Shown: in pieces, positions 21,729-34,694 of the stretch
How positions within the stretch are numbered: position 1 is the first letter of the stretch
Layout: the number at the start of each line of letters is the position of its first letter
From: Muraenolepis orangiensis
Taxonomy: Eukaryota; Chordata; Actinopteri; Gadiformes; Muraenolepididae
Direction of reading: 5' to 3'
DNA: 64,000 nucleotides
Assembly (NCBI GenBank): GCA_027704905.1
Contig: CM051007.1
Span: 16,664,686-16,728,685 of the forward strand
The notes under the pieces: generated by a model
Seen by the model: the letters and a program-made list of their open reading frames with translations, nothing else
Told to the model about the DNA's origin: nothing
The model's database searches: none
Program-made: the position numbers and the translations under genes

Positions 21729-23607
21729 CCAGGTGGTGGAGGGAATCAGAGGCTGCCACGCCGTGGACTATGCCTCATGCTCTGTGTCTGGTGACCCCCA
21801 CTTTGTGACCTTTGATGGGGAGTGTTACGACTTCCAGGGCACTACCAGTTGGCCGGTGTCTCCTCCAGTCAGAAAACCCTGGAGGATATAAGTGTGGTTC
21901 TGCAGAACAACGGGCAAGATAGGAGGACGGGCTCCGCGGTGAATCTGGTAGAGGTGAAGGTTTATGGCAACACTGTCAACATTAGCAAAGAACATCCTGG
22001 CTTTGTCCTGGTAAGCACTTGAAGATAAATACACAAAACAAGCCAACTTGTATTTGTGTAAGTATTTTGTAAGTATTTGATAATAAACAAATGGTTTTTT
22101 TTTCCATTTGGTCTCCTTAAGGTCAATGGTGAGCTCTCCTACCCCCCAATGGTGCTGAATGGCACCAAACTCCAGCTGTACACTATTGGTTGGTTTGTTG
22201 TACTTGAGACCGACTTTGGTCTGAAAGTCTACTACGACTGGAACAGTGTAGTGTTTGTTGAGGTCCCCAGTACTTACAAGGGCTTCATGAATGGTCTTTG
22301 TGGGAACTACAACCACAATCCCAAAGACGACATGCAGATGAAGGACAGGAAAGAGGCTGCCACTGCAGAGGAACTTGGTAAGAGCTGGATGGTGGCTAAT
22401 AACCCTGGCTGTGTCAATGGCTGCACAGTTCCAAGCCCTGGCTGCACCGACGCCCAGAAAGACAAGTACAGCACCAATGCGTTCTGTGGACTCATCAGAG
22501 ACCCCACAGGCCCCTTCCGTGACTGCCACTCCATCGTCGAGCCTGCCAGCTTCTTCAAAGACTGCCTTTACGACGTATGTCTGTACCAGGGAAGCGGGAG
22601 CATGCAGTGCAAGACCATGTCTGCCTACACGGCCGCCTGCCATCTCAAAGGTGCCAAAGTGTACCCATGGAGGTCATCTCAACTCTGCGGTAAGAAAACC
22701 TTTGTGCCGACATGATCGTGTGATGATGATCGTGAATTGTGAATACAATTGGTTCTAATGTGATTATGCTTTTTGCAGATGTTATGTGTCCTGCGAATGG
22801 CCACTATGAGATATGCAGTGCTGGATGTCAGGAGTCCTGTCAGAACCCTGTCACTTTGTCTGACTGTGGAGCGCATGGAAGGTTGCATCTGTAATGATGC
22901 TTTTGTTTTGAGTGGACACGAGTGTGTGTTTTCTTATCAGTGTGGTTGTCTGCTTAATGGAAAATATTACAAGTATGGCCAAGTGTTCTACCCTGATGGG
23001 CTGTGCCAGCAAGAATGTGTGTGTAATGGCACGGTAAGAAGTATTCACATTTAGTGATGGAATGATTATCGTTTGAATCACCCCTAACCCTGTTATACAT
23101 ATAAACACATTTAAATAATAACCTGAAAAAAAAACCTTATGCCATGATTTTTATAGGTTCAATGTCAGAACTTTTCCTGCGGGTCAAATGAAAAGTGTGA
23201 GGTGACCAATGGCGTTGGATCATGTCAGCCTGTTGGGAAAGGAGTCTGCTCCATCTATGGTCCAACAGCACCTATAACTTCCAAGGCACGTGCATGTACA
23301 CCGTCGCAGAAGCCTGCAGCCTGGCACCAGGCTCACAGCCTTCTCTGTGGCCGTGGAGAATGAGAAGTGGTACGGAATGTCAAGCAACCCACAGGTCTCC
23401 GTCGCCAAACTTGTTGCAGTGAAAGTTTACGGAAGCCTCTTCATCCTTCAACAGAAACAGATTGGAATGGTCATGGTATGTCACTTATTGAATTGTGTTA
23501 AATAAATAAATAAATAAAAAGTATAATTGTAATAATACAATAATAATTATAATAATTACAAATGACAAAAGGGCTAACTGTCAGAAGAAAATATATGTGT
23601 AAAAACG

Positions 23608-23638
<31 letters not shown>

Positions 23639-23657
23639 CTTCTCTTCTTCTTCTTCT
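23608..23657. repeat. (TTC)n microsatellite at a splice acceptor
   Basis: About 50 bases of TTC repeat ending 4 bases before the CAG acceptor of the FCGBP-like block at 23662; it serves as the polypyrimidine tract. Confidence 0.9.
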
Positions 23658-24360
23658 CCAGGTAAATGGGGTCTTAAAATGGGGTCTTGACTTTGACCTG
23701 AGAGTGACCTATGACATGCTCTACCACATCACTGTCACCGTACTCGGCAACTACAGGGACCACACCTGTGGTGTGGAAACAACAAAAATGATGAGTTTCA
23801 GCTTCCCAGCGGTGAAGTGACCAGTGACCTGTTGACCTGGAAGGTGCCCGTGCCCGGGGTGGTGTGTGAAGACGGCTGCAGCGGGGACCTCTGCCCCGAG
23901 TGTGACGCCGGTGATAAGGAAGGGTTCGAGAAGGACTGTCAAATTGTTACCGATCCCAAAGGTCCCTTCGCTGCGTGCCACAACGTCATAGACCCTGTCT
24001 CCTACTTCAAGGACTGTGTCTATGATGTCTGCTTGGCGGAGGGGGACCGCAAGGTGCTCTGTAATAGCATCTCCACCTACATGACGGACTGCCAGACCTT
24101 TGGTGTGACGATTCTGGACTGGAGGACTCCTGTTTTCTGCCGTAAGCGTTCGATATTTTCAAAGCAACAAAGCACAATGAGAACTCAATGATAATTTTTC
24201 CATCTATATTCATATATATCATATATATCCGTCTATATTATTTTACATTCTGTTTTTCTGGTGTATTGCTATCAAAAATGAAGTCTCTGGAATACCCCTA
24301 ATATCAGATTTTGTCTTTTCAGATAAATGTTTGTATTGCTTGTCTGACATAATATGTAGG

Positions 24361-24720
24361 ATAGGAAACATAATAATAATAATAATAATAATAATAAATT
24401 ATATTTATAATGCATTTTTAATTTGCGTGGGCAAAACTCAAAGTGCTACAGAGTAAAAATGGTTTAAATAAAACAATAAAAGCAGCGACGTTTACGCCGG
24501 CATGGCAACCAGTGGTTTTAAAAAAAAATCTATTCTAAAAAGAAAAAGCTATTCTAAAAAGATGTGTTTTTAGGCCTTTTTTTAAAAACATCCACAGTCT
24601 GTGGTGTCCTCAGCTGGTTTGGGAGGGCATTCCACAGTCTCAGAGCAGCGTGCAGAAGGCTCGGTCTCCCATGGTAGTACCCAGAATCCATTTGCTATGA
24701 GGCACTTTTGGTCTCAATAT
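24361..24720. repeat. Interspersed repeat in FCGBP-like intron
   Basis: Starts at an (ATA)n tract near 24370. It contains cattccacagtctcagagc and ggctcggtctcccatggtag, motifs of a common fish interspersed repeat; the class is not certain from sequence alone. Confidence 0.5.
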
Positions 24721-24729
24721 AGGATCAAA

Positions 24730-24773
24730 TGCATGCATTCTCTTTTGTAGCGCTACAAAAGAGAATGCATGCA
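24730..24773. repeat. 44-bp perfect palindrome
   Basis: Two 22-base arms with no spacer centred on TAGC|GCTA (TGCATGCATTCTCTTTTG... and its exact complement). It sits where the FCGBP-like TIL block at about 24770 should begin. Confidence 0.97.
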
Positions 24774-26064
24774 AACAGCCACTACCAGATCTGTGCTGAA
24801 ACATGTGACACGCCATACCCCGGCCTGTCTGACATCATTTCCTGCCCCCTGCCTGTGCTGAGGCCTGTACTTGTGACGATGGTCACTACTTTAATGGGAC
24901 TGACTGCGTTCAATTGGAGGAATGCGGTTGATATATTAATGGCCGAACCCTTAAGGTGATTTAGCTACACCAATGTAACTGCTATTACCAAGGGATGATG
25001 TATCAAATTGGCCTTTTGTAGGGCAAATTATGCAGATTTTGGCAGATTTTGCCACTGTAAATTTGGATGGTGAAAGCTGGATGGGATTTATGAATTTTAA
25101 TAAGAACAAGGAACAAGGGCTTCAACATTTAGTATAACAAACAAACCTGGGTAAGGTCATGTGTCTCATTAAAGACAATACCTGGTCTCCATATATTTTT
25201 TTGCTAGCCATCACAGCCGTTACAGCTATTAAAATATAATAATGGAATGGGAAACTATACACTGAACTTTGTTGAATCTATTTTACTGCAGGTTGGAGAA
25301 TCTATTATATCTGAAGACTGTCAGACAATCACCATCTGCCATGCCTCGGGAGTAATTGTGTCCCAGAACATGTCTTGTAACAGTTCAGAGACCTGCAAAA
25401 TCCAAAATGGCATCAGAGGCTGCTTTCCTGAAGCATGCACTTTGGAAGGGAACGGTACTCTCACCTTGTTCGATGGAACCGGCATCTTCTTAAACTCTGA
25501 AGCCTTTGAGGTCATCCATGTCTGTGACCCAAATGTCTCAGACCAGTGGTTCAGGGTTGTTGTGGAGTTCCAGATGTGTTACAGTCCCGCAGTCAACACC
25601 CTTATGGCGGTTTATGTGTACTTTACCAACCTGACGTTTACTATCAATAATAAACATGGCATTTGGGTGAGTATCTTTAAAGAGCAGATTTCGATTTAGC
25701 TCACTTCTACCGCTAATAGATATCAGTGACTGATGGGATCTGTTATGGGTCTTTGTGTGCAGGTGAACGGGAGGGCCATGCATGAGAGCAGTTCAAAAAG
25801 AACAACATAGCCTTGACAGTCTCTGGCAATACAGTGGCAATCAACAAGGACGACAGTCTTCGGTTTTCTTTTGATGCCTCCAATAAACACACCGTGAGCG
25901 TCAGCGCCGACTTGGCAGAGCGTGTGTGTGGGGCCTGCGGTGGCCTCAAGCCTGCACGAGACACAGAGTTCATGTCCCTGGGAAGGATGCTGGGTCTCAG
26001 CCTGGGAGGCTGGGCCCCTACCGTCAACACTGACCAATGGATTGCTCCCGATTTTCCTCAATGG

Positions 26065-26600
26065 TGAGTGATAAAATGGACGGATTATGTGGATTGGAAT
26101 AACGTCGTCGTACTCTTGGGGAAAATTTGAGTACATAGGTCAATATTTGCTTTTCAAAAAAGGCTGACAAAACTGTGGCCCGAAATCCAAAATGACCATA
26201 ATAATAACATTTATATTTTGTTTATTTTTTAGTTAGATGTAAATTACAGCATCACAATTCTACAACAGCAACCGATCCTGGTCCACCAGCAATAACTAAG
26301 AAGAACCAGGCAAATCCTTCACCTGCGCAATCAACATTTTATATATTGTACAAACATTAATTAAAGGCCTTTCAAATCCTTCACATTCACACGCAATTAA
26401 CTATGTATATATTGTCAGCTGACTACAACTTTCAAGCATAATAAAAATGAGACATTTGGCATCTCTGCACAACATGATATGTTGTGCGCAACTGAGGAAT
26501 ATGCATAAGTATCTTCAATAAATGCTGCATTGATGTTTGAACTATTTGTGTTTGAACGATCTTCATGAACTACAATCTTCAATAAATGCTACATTAAACA
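26065..26600. other. Unassigned sequence with AATAAA clusters
   Basis: AT-rich stretch after the last FCGBP-like block. A short direct repeat (cttcaataaatgct) occurs at about 26513 and 26577, each with AATAAA. No exon recognised. Confidence 0.45.
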
Positions 26601-29600
26601 ATCGATGAGCTCCTTAGTCATGCTGACATTCAGTGCGAAGCGTCAGCTTGCCAGCCGGCTGCCAGCCAGCAGCCCCCAGCGCGCCGGTTAGCCTAGCAAA
26701 CGGCTAAAACTGTTCAGGACTTACATCCTGACCGGTATGATGCAGCAATATTCCATCTCGCGCCTGCTGGAACTAAATAAACACACCATCCCAGCGTGTG
26801 TTTCATTCATCAAAAAACTTGGACTCCTTCGCCGACCACGCTACATCCACAGAAGCACCCGCCGTCAGTTTGTTTACCTGCTGCCCGGCCACCATATTCC
26901 TTCCTTCCACACAGCTGTTCGCACCGTCGCTACTGTGACGTGTCATCAGAGCTCTGACGCTCCTCTGGTATGTAACACTGGAAACACCGCGAGAGTGCCG
27001 CAGACCAGGCAGCTGCATGGAAAACATGGAGTGGATTTCAATGGAAAATGTGGAATGGATCTACATGGAAAACGAGGAGTGGATCTCCGTGTACTACGAC
27101 CACTACAGAGATTCATCATTTCACCAACAGTTAAACTGGAACTTTTCAACACACAATCCCTCACACTTAAATCATCACTCATAAATGAACACATACTGGA
27201 CAAGGACTTAGACCTCATGTGCCTCACAGAGACCTGGCACCCACCTGAGGTTTATTCAACTTTGAATAAAGCCTGTCCTCCCGGCTATAGCTATATTCAA
27301 AAAGCACGCAGCACTGGGCGGGTGGGTGGTGGCTTAGCCATTTTTCACAAAAATGAGCTGGAACTAACATCTCTCCCCCTCCCCCCACCATCCTCATTTG
27401 AATGCCTTGCAGTCAAATGTAAACCACCTTTCAATCTTACAATACTACTCATCTACCGCCCACCCAAACTGAAACCAAATTCAGTTTTCATCTCGGAAAT
27501 ACACGACCTCCTCACATCACTCTGCACTACATCCCCCAACATCCTAATTCTCGGTGACGTGAACATCCACGTAGACAACCCCTCCTCCCCTTTTGCATCT
27601 GAGTTTTTACAACTACTGGACTGCCTTAACCTCTCACAACACATCCATGTCCCCACACACATAAAGGGGCACACATTAGACCTAGTTATCACTGACTCAG
27701 CCCCGGTTAGTAACATACTAGTTTACGAAATGGGCGTGTCCGACCACAAGGTCATTTCCATGGAACTGCCATTTCCACCCTCCCACACCAAACCCAAGCG
27801 TGAAATCCACTTCAGAAACTTCAAACACATCAACCCGGACACCTTGACCTTGGACCTCCATCATCTCGCCTCTGCAACCCATTCATCAGCAAATGAATCG
27901 GTGGACTACTACAACCAATCCCTGAGCAGGCTCCTTGACATTCACGCCCCAATAAAATCAAGAACAGTCACATTCTCACGCTCAGCTCCATGGTTCACCA
28001 GCGAGCTGCGGAAAATGAAGGCTGCTGGGCGTGTCCTGGAACGGCGGCTCAAGACCTCAGGGCTCACGGTTCATAAAATGGCCTACAGGGAACACCAAAA
28101 GGCCTACACTAAGTCCCTCAGAGACGCTCAGTCCAACTTCTACTCAAACATCATCAATAACAGTCCCGGCAACTCAAAACAGCTTTTCTCAACCATAAAT
28201 CACTTCCTAAAACCTCAACCCCCCTCAAACAGAGCCATCACTGCAGAACAGTGCAACAACTTCATGGTCTTCTTCAAAACGAAAGTTGACACTATCCGTT
28301 CCTCCCTCTCCGGCCCCCCCACTCCATCTGCTCCAACTGCCATCCCACAGTCTGGGGCCTCCCAGCCTCTCTGCTGCTTTTCTCCCACCACGCAGCAAGA
28401 GGTTGAGGATACCACCGCCGGATGAAGCCTTCCACATGCACCCTGGACCCCTTTCCCACAGCCCTGGTCAAATTACACATCCAAGCCATAAGCCCCCTGA
28501 TCACCAAAGCAATAAACCATTCTCTACAGTCCGGTCACGTTCCATCAGCTCTAAAAACGGCCATTATCACTCCCCTCCTCAAAAAACCCACCTTAGACCC
28601 GGACGTTCTCGCAAATTACAGGCCCATCTCTAACCTACCATTCCTCTCCAAAGTGTTGGAAAAAATAGTCCGAAAAATTCCAGTCTGGTTTCCGCTCCGC
28701 TCACAGTACTGAAACAGCACTGGTCAGGGTCACCAACGACATCCTCACTGCTTCTGACAATGGCTCCCCCTCCCTCCTCATCCTCCTGGACCTCACTGCA
28801 GCTTTTGACACTGTTGATCACACCATCCTCCTCAATCGTCTCCACTCCACCATCGGACTCTGTGACACCTCCCTGGACTGGTTCCGGTCCTACCTGACCG
28901 GAAGGACTGAGTGTGTCTCCATGGGAGGTGCTCATTCCCCCACCCAACCCGTCACTTGTGGTGTACCCCAAGGATCCGTGCTTGGCCCCACCCTATTCAC
29001 CCTGTATATGCTCCCCCTCGGCCGTGTCATCAGCAGGCATGGACTATCATTCCATTGCTATGCTGATGACACACAGCTCTACATAAAAATGGACCCCCCC
29101 TGTCCCCCCCGCTCTGCAGTCCCACTGTCATCTCCGTCACCATCACCTTCATCCACAATCACCATCTGCCTGGAGGAGATAAAGGCGTGGATGAAACAAA
29201 ACTTTCTACAACTCAACAGCTCCAAAACCGAGGCCATTCTCATCGGCACCCCACACCAAGTTAAATCATCCCCCATAACAAGCATCACCTTCTCCAACCA
29301 GGACCTTCCCCTCTCATCAGTTGTCACCAACCTGGGCGTCAAAATGGACCCCTGCCTCAACTATGAGACCCACATCAAACACCTCTGCAAAACATCCTTC
29401 TTCCACCTTAGAAATATAGCTAAACTCCGCCCCACCCTCACTCTTCCTGACGCCGAAAAGTTGGTCCACGCCTTTGTCTCCTCCAGGTTGGACTACTGTA
29501 ACGCACTTCTCGTCGGGATCCCTAGCAAGAGCCTTCAAAAGCTCCAATACGTACAGAACAGCGCTGCTAGGATCCTGACGAGAGTGCGCAAATACGAGCA

Positions 29601-30120
29601 CATCACCCCCATTCTCAAATCACTGCACTGGCTTCCCATCTCCTCCCGGACAGAATTCAAAATCACCCTGTTAACACACCAGTGTATCCACGGAAATGCC
29701 CCCCCCTACCTCAAGGAATTGATCGAACCACAAACCGCCACCCGCAGCCTCCGCTCGGGAAATACCAACAGGCTGAAGGAACGGCGCACCAACCTCCGCA
29801 CTATGGGAGATCGAGCATTCTGTGCAGCTGCCCCCCGGCTGTGGAACTCACTCCCAGACCATCTCAGAGCTCCTCAACCTGTGAACACTTTTAAGAGAGC
29901 ACTAAAAACCTACCATTTTAACAAAGCATTTGGTTAGCTTTTTAAGCCGGTTTTAATAACCCTGCCTCTCCTTTTTAAAACGTGTTTTTAAACTTGTTTT
30001 TTAACCTGTGATTCTTGCAAATGGTTTTCTTTATCTTTTTTTTATTATGTACTGTAGCACTTTGAGGTTTGTTTAAAATGTAAAGTGCAATACAAATGAA
30101 ATTTATTATTATTATTATTA
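26600..30120 (+). mobile_element. Nearly full-length L2-type LINE
   Basis: Plus-strand L2/Maui-like LINE. The endonuclease ORF at 26737-28425 has motifs LTETWHPPE, LGDVNIH and GVSDHKV. The RT continues in other frames at 28422-28712 and about 28670-29937, with GVPQGSVLGPTLF and an intact YADD box (29059-29070), then the usual L2 C-terminal region ending LKTYHFNKAFG. It ends in an (ATT)n tail at about 30100-30120. Two lesions separate the frames: a one-base shift near 28410-28420 and an out-of-frame deletion near 28665 between LEKIV and FQSGF. Confidence 0.88.
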
Positions 30121-33035
30121 TCCCTCAGGGAGATCCCAGCCACCCTCCTGAAGAAACTCATTTCGGCCGCTTGTATTCGCGATCTCGTCCTTTCGGTCAT
30201 TACCCATTGCTCATGGCCATAGGTGAGGGTAGGAACGAAGACTGATCGGTAGATCGAGAGCTTTGCCTTCTGGCTCAGCTCTCTTTTGGTTACAACGGTG
30301 CGCCAAAGTGCACCTAATACCGCTCCCGCTGCACCTATTCTCCTGTCAATCTCACGCTCCATCCTCCCCTCACTCGAGAACAAGACCCCGAGATACTTGA
30401 ACTCCTTCACTTGGGATAAGGACTCCCTCCCTACTTGGAGTAGACAATCCACCGGTTTCCTGCTAAGAACCATGGCCTCAGATTTGGAGATCCTCATCCC
30501 AGCCGTTTCATATTCCGCTGCAAACCGATCCAGTGAGTGCTGAAGGTCACATACTGATGACGCAAACAGGACCACATCATCTGCAAACAGCAGCGATTCA
30601 ATCCTGAGCCCACCATACTGAAACCCCTCCCCTCCATGACTACGCCTTGAAATCCTGTCCATGAAAATCACAAACAGGATGGGTGACAAAGCGCAGCCCT
30701 GGCGGAGGCCAACACCCACTGAGAACAGGCCTGCCTTACTACCAAGAATCCGGACACAGCTCTTGCTTTGGGAGTAGAGAGATTGGATGGCCCTCAACAG
30801 TGACCCCCGCACCCCATACTCCCGCAGCACCCCCCACAGTATTTCCCGAGGGACCCGATCATATGCCTTCTCCAAATCTACAAAACACATGTAGACCACT
30901 CCCAAGCCCCCTCCAGGATCCTTGCAAGAGTGAAAAGCTGGTCCGTTGTTCCACGACCAGGGCGGAATCCGCATTGTTCCTCTTCAATCTAAAGTTCGAC
31001 TAGCACCTTGGAGTAGACTTTCCCAGGGAGGCTGAGTAATGTGATACCCCTGTAATTGGCACACACCCTCTGGTCACCCTTTTTGAACAGGGGTACCACC
31101 ACCCCCGTTTGCCACTCCTCAGGCACTGTCCCAGACTTCCACGCAATGTTGAAAAGACGTGTCATCCACGACAGCCCCTCAACACCCAGAGCCTTTAGCA
31201 TTTCTGGACGGATCTCATCAACCCCTGGGGCTTTGCCACTGCGGAGATATTTGACTACCGTAGGGACTTCCTCCAGGGAGATTGATGTTTGCCGTCCTTC
31301 ATCCTCCAGCTCTGTCTCTACCATTGAGGGTGTAGTTGGGTTAAGAAGTTCCTCAAAGTGTTCTTTCCACTGGCCGATCACCTCCTCAGTTGAGGTCAGC
31401 AATGTCCCACCCTTACTGTACACAGCTTGGATGGACCTACGCTTCCCCCTCCTGAGGCGCCGGATTGTTTGCCAGAAACGCTTTGGTGCCGACTGAAAGT
31501 CCTTCTCCATGGCTTCTCCGAATTCCTCCCACACCCGTTGCTTTGCCTCCGCTACAGCCGAGGCTGCCGTCCTCTTGGCCTGTCGATACCTCGCAACTGA
31601 GTCCGGAGTCTCACAGGCTAACATAGCCCGGAAGGCCTCCTTCTTCAGCCGGACGGCTTCCCTGACCACCTGTGTCCACCACGAAGTCCGAGGGTTGCCG
31701 CCCCTTGAGGCACCAATGACCTTGAGGCCACAACTCTCAACCGCAGCTTCGGCAATAGAAGCTTTAAACAATGACCACTCTGGCTCAATGCCCCCAGCCT
31801 CCACAGAGATGCCCGAAAAATTCCGCCAGAGGTGTGAGTTGAAGGTCTCCCGGACAGGTGCATCCACCAGACGTTCCCAGTTCACCCGCACTACACGTTT
31901 GGGCTTACCAGGTCTGTCCAGAGGCTTCCCCCGCCATCTTACCCAACTCACCACCAGACGGTGATCGGTTGACAGCTCTGCCCCTCTCTTCATCCGAGTG
32001 TCCAAAACATGCTGCCTCAGGCCAGATGATACGATAACAAAATCGATCATTGACCTTCGGCCTAAGGTACTCTGGTACCATGTACACTTATGAGCATCCT
32101 TATGTTTGAACATGGTGTTTGTTATGGCCAATCCATGACTAGCACAGAAATCCAATAACAAAACCCCACTCCGGTTCAGATCAGGTAGGCCGTTCGTCCC
32201 CAACACGCCCCTCCAAGTTTCCCCATCGTTACCCACGTGTGCGTTGAAGTCTCCTAGGAGGACTATAGAGTCCCCTTCAGGAGCCCCATGCAGGACTCCA
32301 TCTAGGGTGTGCAAGAAGGCGGGATATTCCGAACTGTTGTTTGGTGCATAGGCACAAACAACAGTCAGAGTTTTACCTCCCATGACCCTAAGGCGTAGGG
32401 AGGCGACCCTCTCGTCCACCGGGGTAAACTCCAACAAAGCGGCACTCAGCCGGGGACTTGTGAGTATCCCCACACCCGCCCGGCGCCTCACACCCTGAGC
32501 AACTCCAGAGACGGAAAGAGTCCAACCCCTATCCAGGAGTTTAGTTCCAGAGCCAGTGCTGTGCGTAGAGGTAAGCCCCACCAGATCTAATTGGTAGCGC
32601 TCCACCTCCCGCACAAGCTCAGGCTCCTTCCCCCCCAGAGAAGTGACATTCCACGTCCCCAAAGCCAGTCTCTGTTGGCTGGGTTTGGTCCGTCGATGCC
32701 CCCTGCCTTCACTGCCGCCTAACTGGCAGTGCACCCGACCACGTTGCTTTTTCGGGCTATGCCCGACCGGGCTCCGTGGCTAACCCGGCCACCAGGCGCT
32801 CGCTCTTTCCAGGCCTGGCTCCGGAAAGGGGCCCCGGGCTGCCTCCGGACAGGGTATCCTCACTTCTAGTTTGTTTGTCCATTGAAGTCTTTGAACCATT
32901 CTTAGTCTGGCCCCTCCCCTGAGACCAATCTGCCATGGGAGACCCTACCAGGAGCACTAGGCTCCAGACAACACAGCTCTCAGGTTCACAGGGACACCCA
33001 AACCTCTCCACCACGATAAGGTGATGGTTCCCGGA
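30121..33035 (-). mobile_element. RTE-clade LINE, 3'-truncated
   Basis: Minus-strand RTE-type (Rex3/Expander-like) LINE. The 5' leader near 33030-32757 holds the conserved start read as ACCTTATCGTGGTGGAG. The ORF at 32734-30989 carries the endonuclease (LALGTWNVTSLGGKE, LLGDFNAHVGNDGETW, LSTDHRLVVSW) and the first RT blocks (GKAPGVDEIRPEMLK). A second frame at 30974-30045 carries the rest of RT, including LRQGCALSPILF and an intact FADD box (LLFADDVVLF). Frameshifts lie near 30980 and 30885. It is cut at SLRD at about 30121, flush against the (ATT)n tail of the L2 element. Confidence 0.88.
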
Positions 33036-33218
33036 GAGGATGCTGCACTACTGGCACTTTAAAATGCTTGTTAAATGTTTTTTGCACAATTCAACATCTG
33101 TATACATCATCAGTTACTTGTCAATTTGTATTGTTATTTTTATTGTGTACATTATTTTTATAGTATTGTGTTTTAGAAAATGCATATTGCGGGAGGGAAT
33201 GGGGAGTAAGCATTCCAT
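33036..33218 (+). mobile_element. LINE family A 3' tail, split by a MITE
   Basis: Begins tgctgcactactggcacttt and ends agtaagcattccat; the remainder of the tail resumes at 34332 after the inserted hAT-like element (cattccattg ... tcttgaatcttgaat, to about 34372). Confidence 0.85.
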
Positions 33219-33511
33219 CAGTGGCGGCTGGTGCATTTTTCACCAGGGGGGGCTATACCATTTTTTTTATTTACAATTACATATTGTTAATTACATTATA
33301 TACAATTACTTTTTGTATTGAAATGTCACCCTTCTGTCCATCACTTTCATCATGGCCACGCAAGGCCAGCTCAAAGGCACCACAGAACTTCACACAGTCT
33401 ATTCTTTTAGACTTTATTTGGTACATGGATACATAAACACATTTAAGTGGAAACAACGAGTTAACAATAACACCAAAACACATTCAAAGCAGCTCTGAAC
33501 AGGTGAGTTTG

Positions 33512-33547
33512 GTGAGTGATTTAAACACGCCTGTTTAAATCACTCAC
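33512..33547. repeat. 15-bp inverted repeat in MITE
   Basis: GTGAGTGATTTAAAC, 6-base loop, GTTTAAATCACTCAC; perfect arms. Confidence 0.95.
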
Positions 33548-33623
33548 GAAAACTATATCAATCACTCAACAAAAATATATATATATCGGCACACACTGAC
33601 AAAAAACACTGACATATATTTGT

Positions 33624-33865
<242 letters not shown>

Positions 33866-34616
33866 CCGCAGAGACAGAGCATAATATTATTTTCCTAGTA
33901 GTACACTGTGACGCACACAAATGACGTCTTCCGTGGGGCGATTTGAAAAGCGCCCCATGGGAAGACGTTTTGAGGACGCTGATTGGCTACATTTACACTC
34001 GTTTATATCTTGAATCAGCAATTGGCTAAACTGCTACAGAGACCCGCCTCCGTGGGGCGATTTGAAAAGCGCCCCAGCAGCGTCATACAAATGCGCCCTT
34101 AAGGCTGCACTGTACTAGGCATATGTATACTAGGAAAAGCATATTATGTTGCGCTAATTATTTTAAAATCAGATTTTACACATATTTCTGGGTGCATTCC
34201 ATATTTTAAACACACACATATTGACAATTTATATATATATATTTTTTTTTAATTTTTGTTTTTTTATTTTGTTTGTGCGTGTGGTTTAGGGGGGCGGCGC
34301 CCCATCGCCCCCTATGGGCCAGCCGCCACTGCATTCCATTGAACAACAATAATCTTGAATCTTGAATAGTTTATGTAAAAAGTTTGTGATGTACTATGTA
34401 ATATGAATTGGAAATACGTGTATTTATGTGACAAAGCTGGTAAATGTGTATTGCGTTAATAAATATTGGCAATATATGTTTAACCTAATGTTTATGTGCA
34501 CTCGTTTAATTGAGAGAAATGCACCGATACCAACAACTGATACTAACCCCCCCTACGCTTTTGATCTTTTCCCGGCAAAGAACGCCCAAAGATCATCCCC
34601 CCCACGACTTGTTGCG

Positions 34617-34624
34617 TATAAATA
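34617..34624 (+). promoter_or_regulatory. TATA box of ECM1-like gene
   Basis: TATAAATA, 71 bases upstream of the start codon at 34695; transcription would begin near 34645-34650. Confidence 0.65.
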
Positions 34625-34694
34625 GTCTGCAGTTTGTGTTCGGTTTACTGTTCTAGATTCAAAGGAACCACATCATCACCAGAACCGAACGAGC

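Larger units (their letters stand above)
21253..26064 (+). pseudogene. FCGBP/zonadhesin-like VWD gene, frameshifted
   Basis: Multi-exon plus-strand gene with repeating VWD, C8 and TIL modules, as in IgGFc-binding protein, zonadhesin and tectorin: secreted, cysteine-rich mucus or matrix proteins. Exon-like blocks with GT-AG borders: about 21270-21528, 21633-22010, 22122-22689, 22779-23033, 23157-23475, 23662-24141, about 24755-24955, 25292-25666 and 25763-26064. The block at 22122-22689 is fully open, with VWD motif GLCGNYNHNPKDD and C8-type cysteines (DPTGPFRDCHSIVEP). Frame breaks occur near 21370 (with TAA), 21845, 22865, 23258, 23338, 23775, 24850 and 25793. The last block ends at a good donor (TG|GTGAGT) but no following exon is seen. 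N-terminal exons were not found. Probably a pseudogene; assembly error is the alternative. Confidence 0.8.

Noticed and set aside
21253..26064. Treating all FCGBP-like frame breaks as sequencing errors
   Set aside because: Neighbouring genes have nearly no lesions at similar GC content, and some breaks are multi-base deletions and not homopolymer slips; raw reads would still be needed to be certain.
32757..33014. Separate 85-codon gene on the minus strand
   Set aside because: This is the conserved 5' leader of the RTE LINE, not a host gene.
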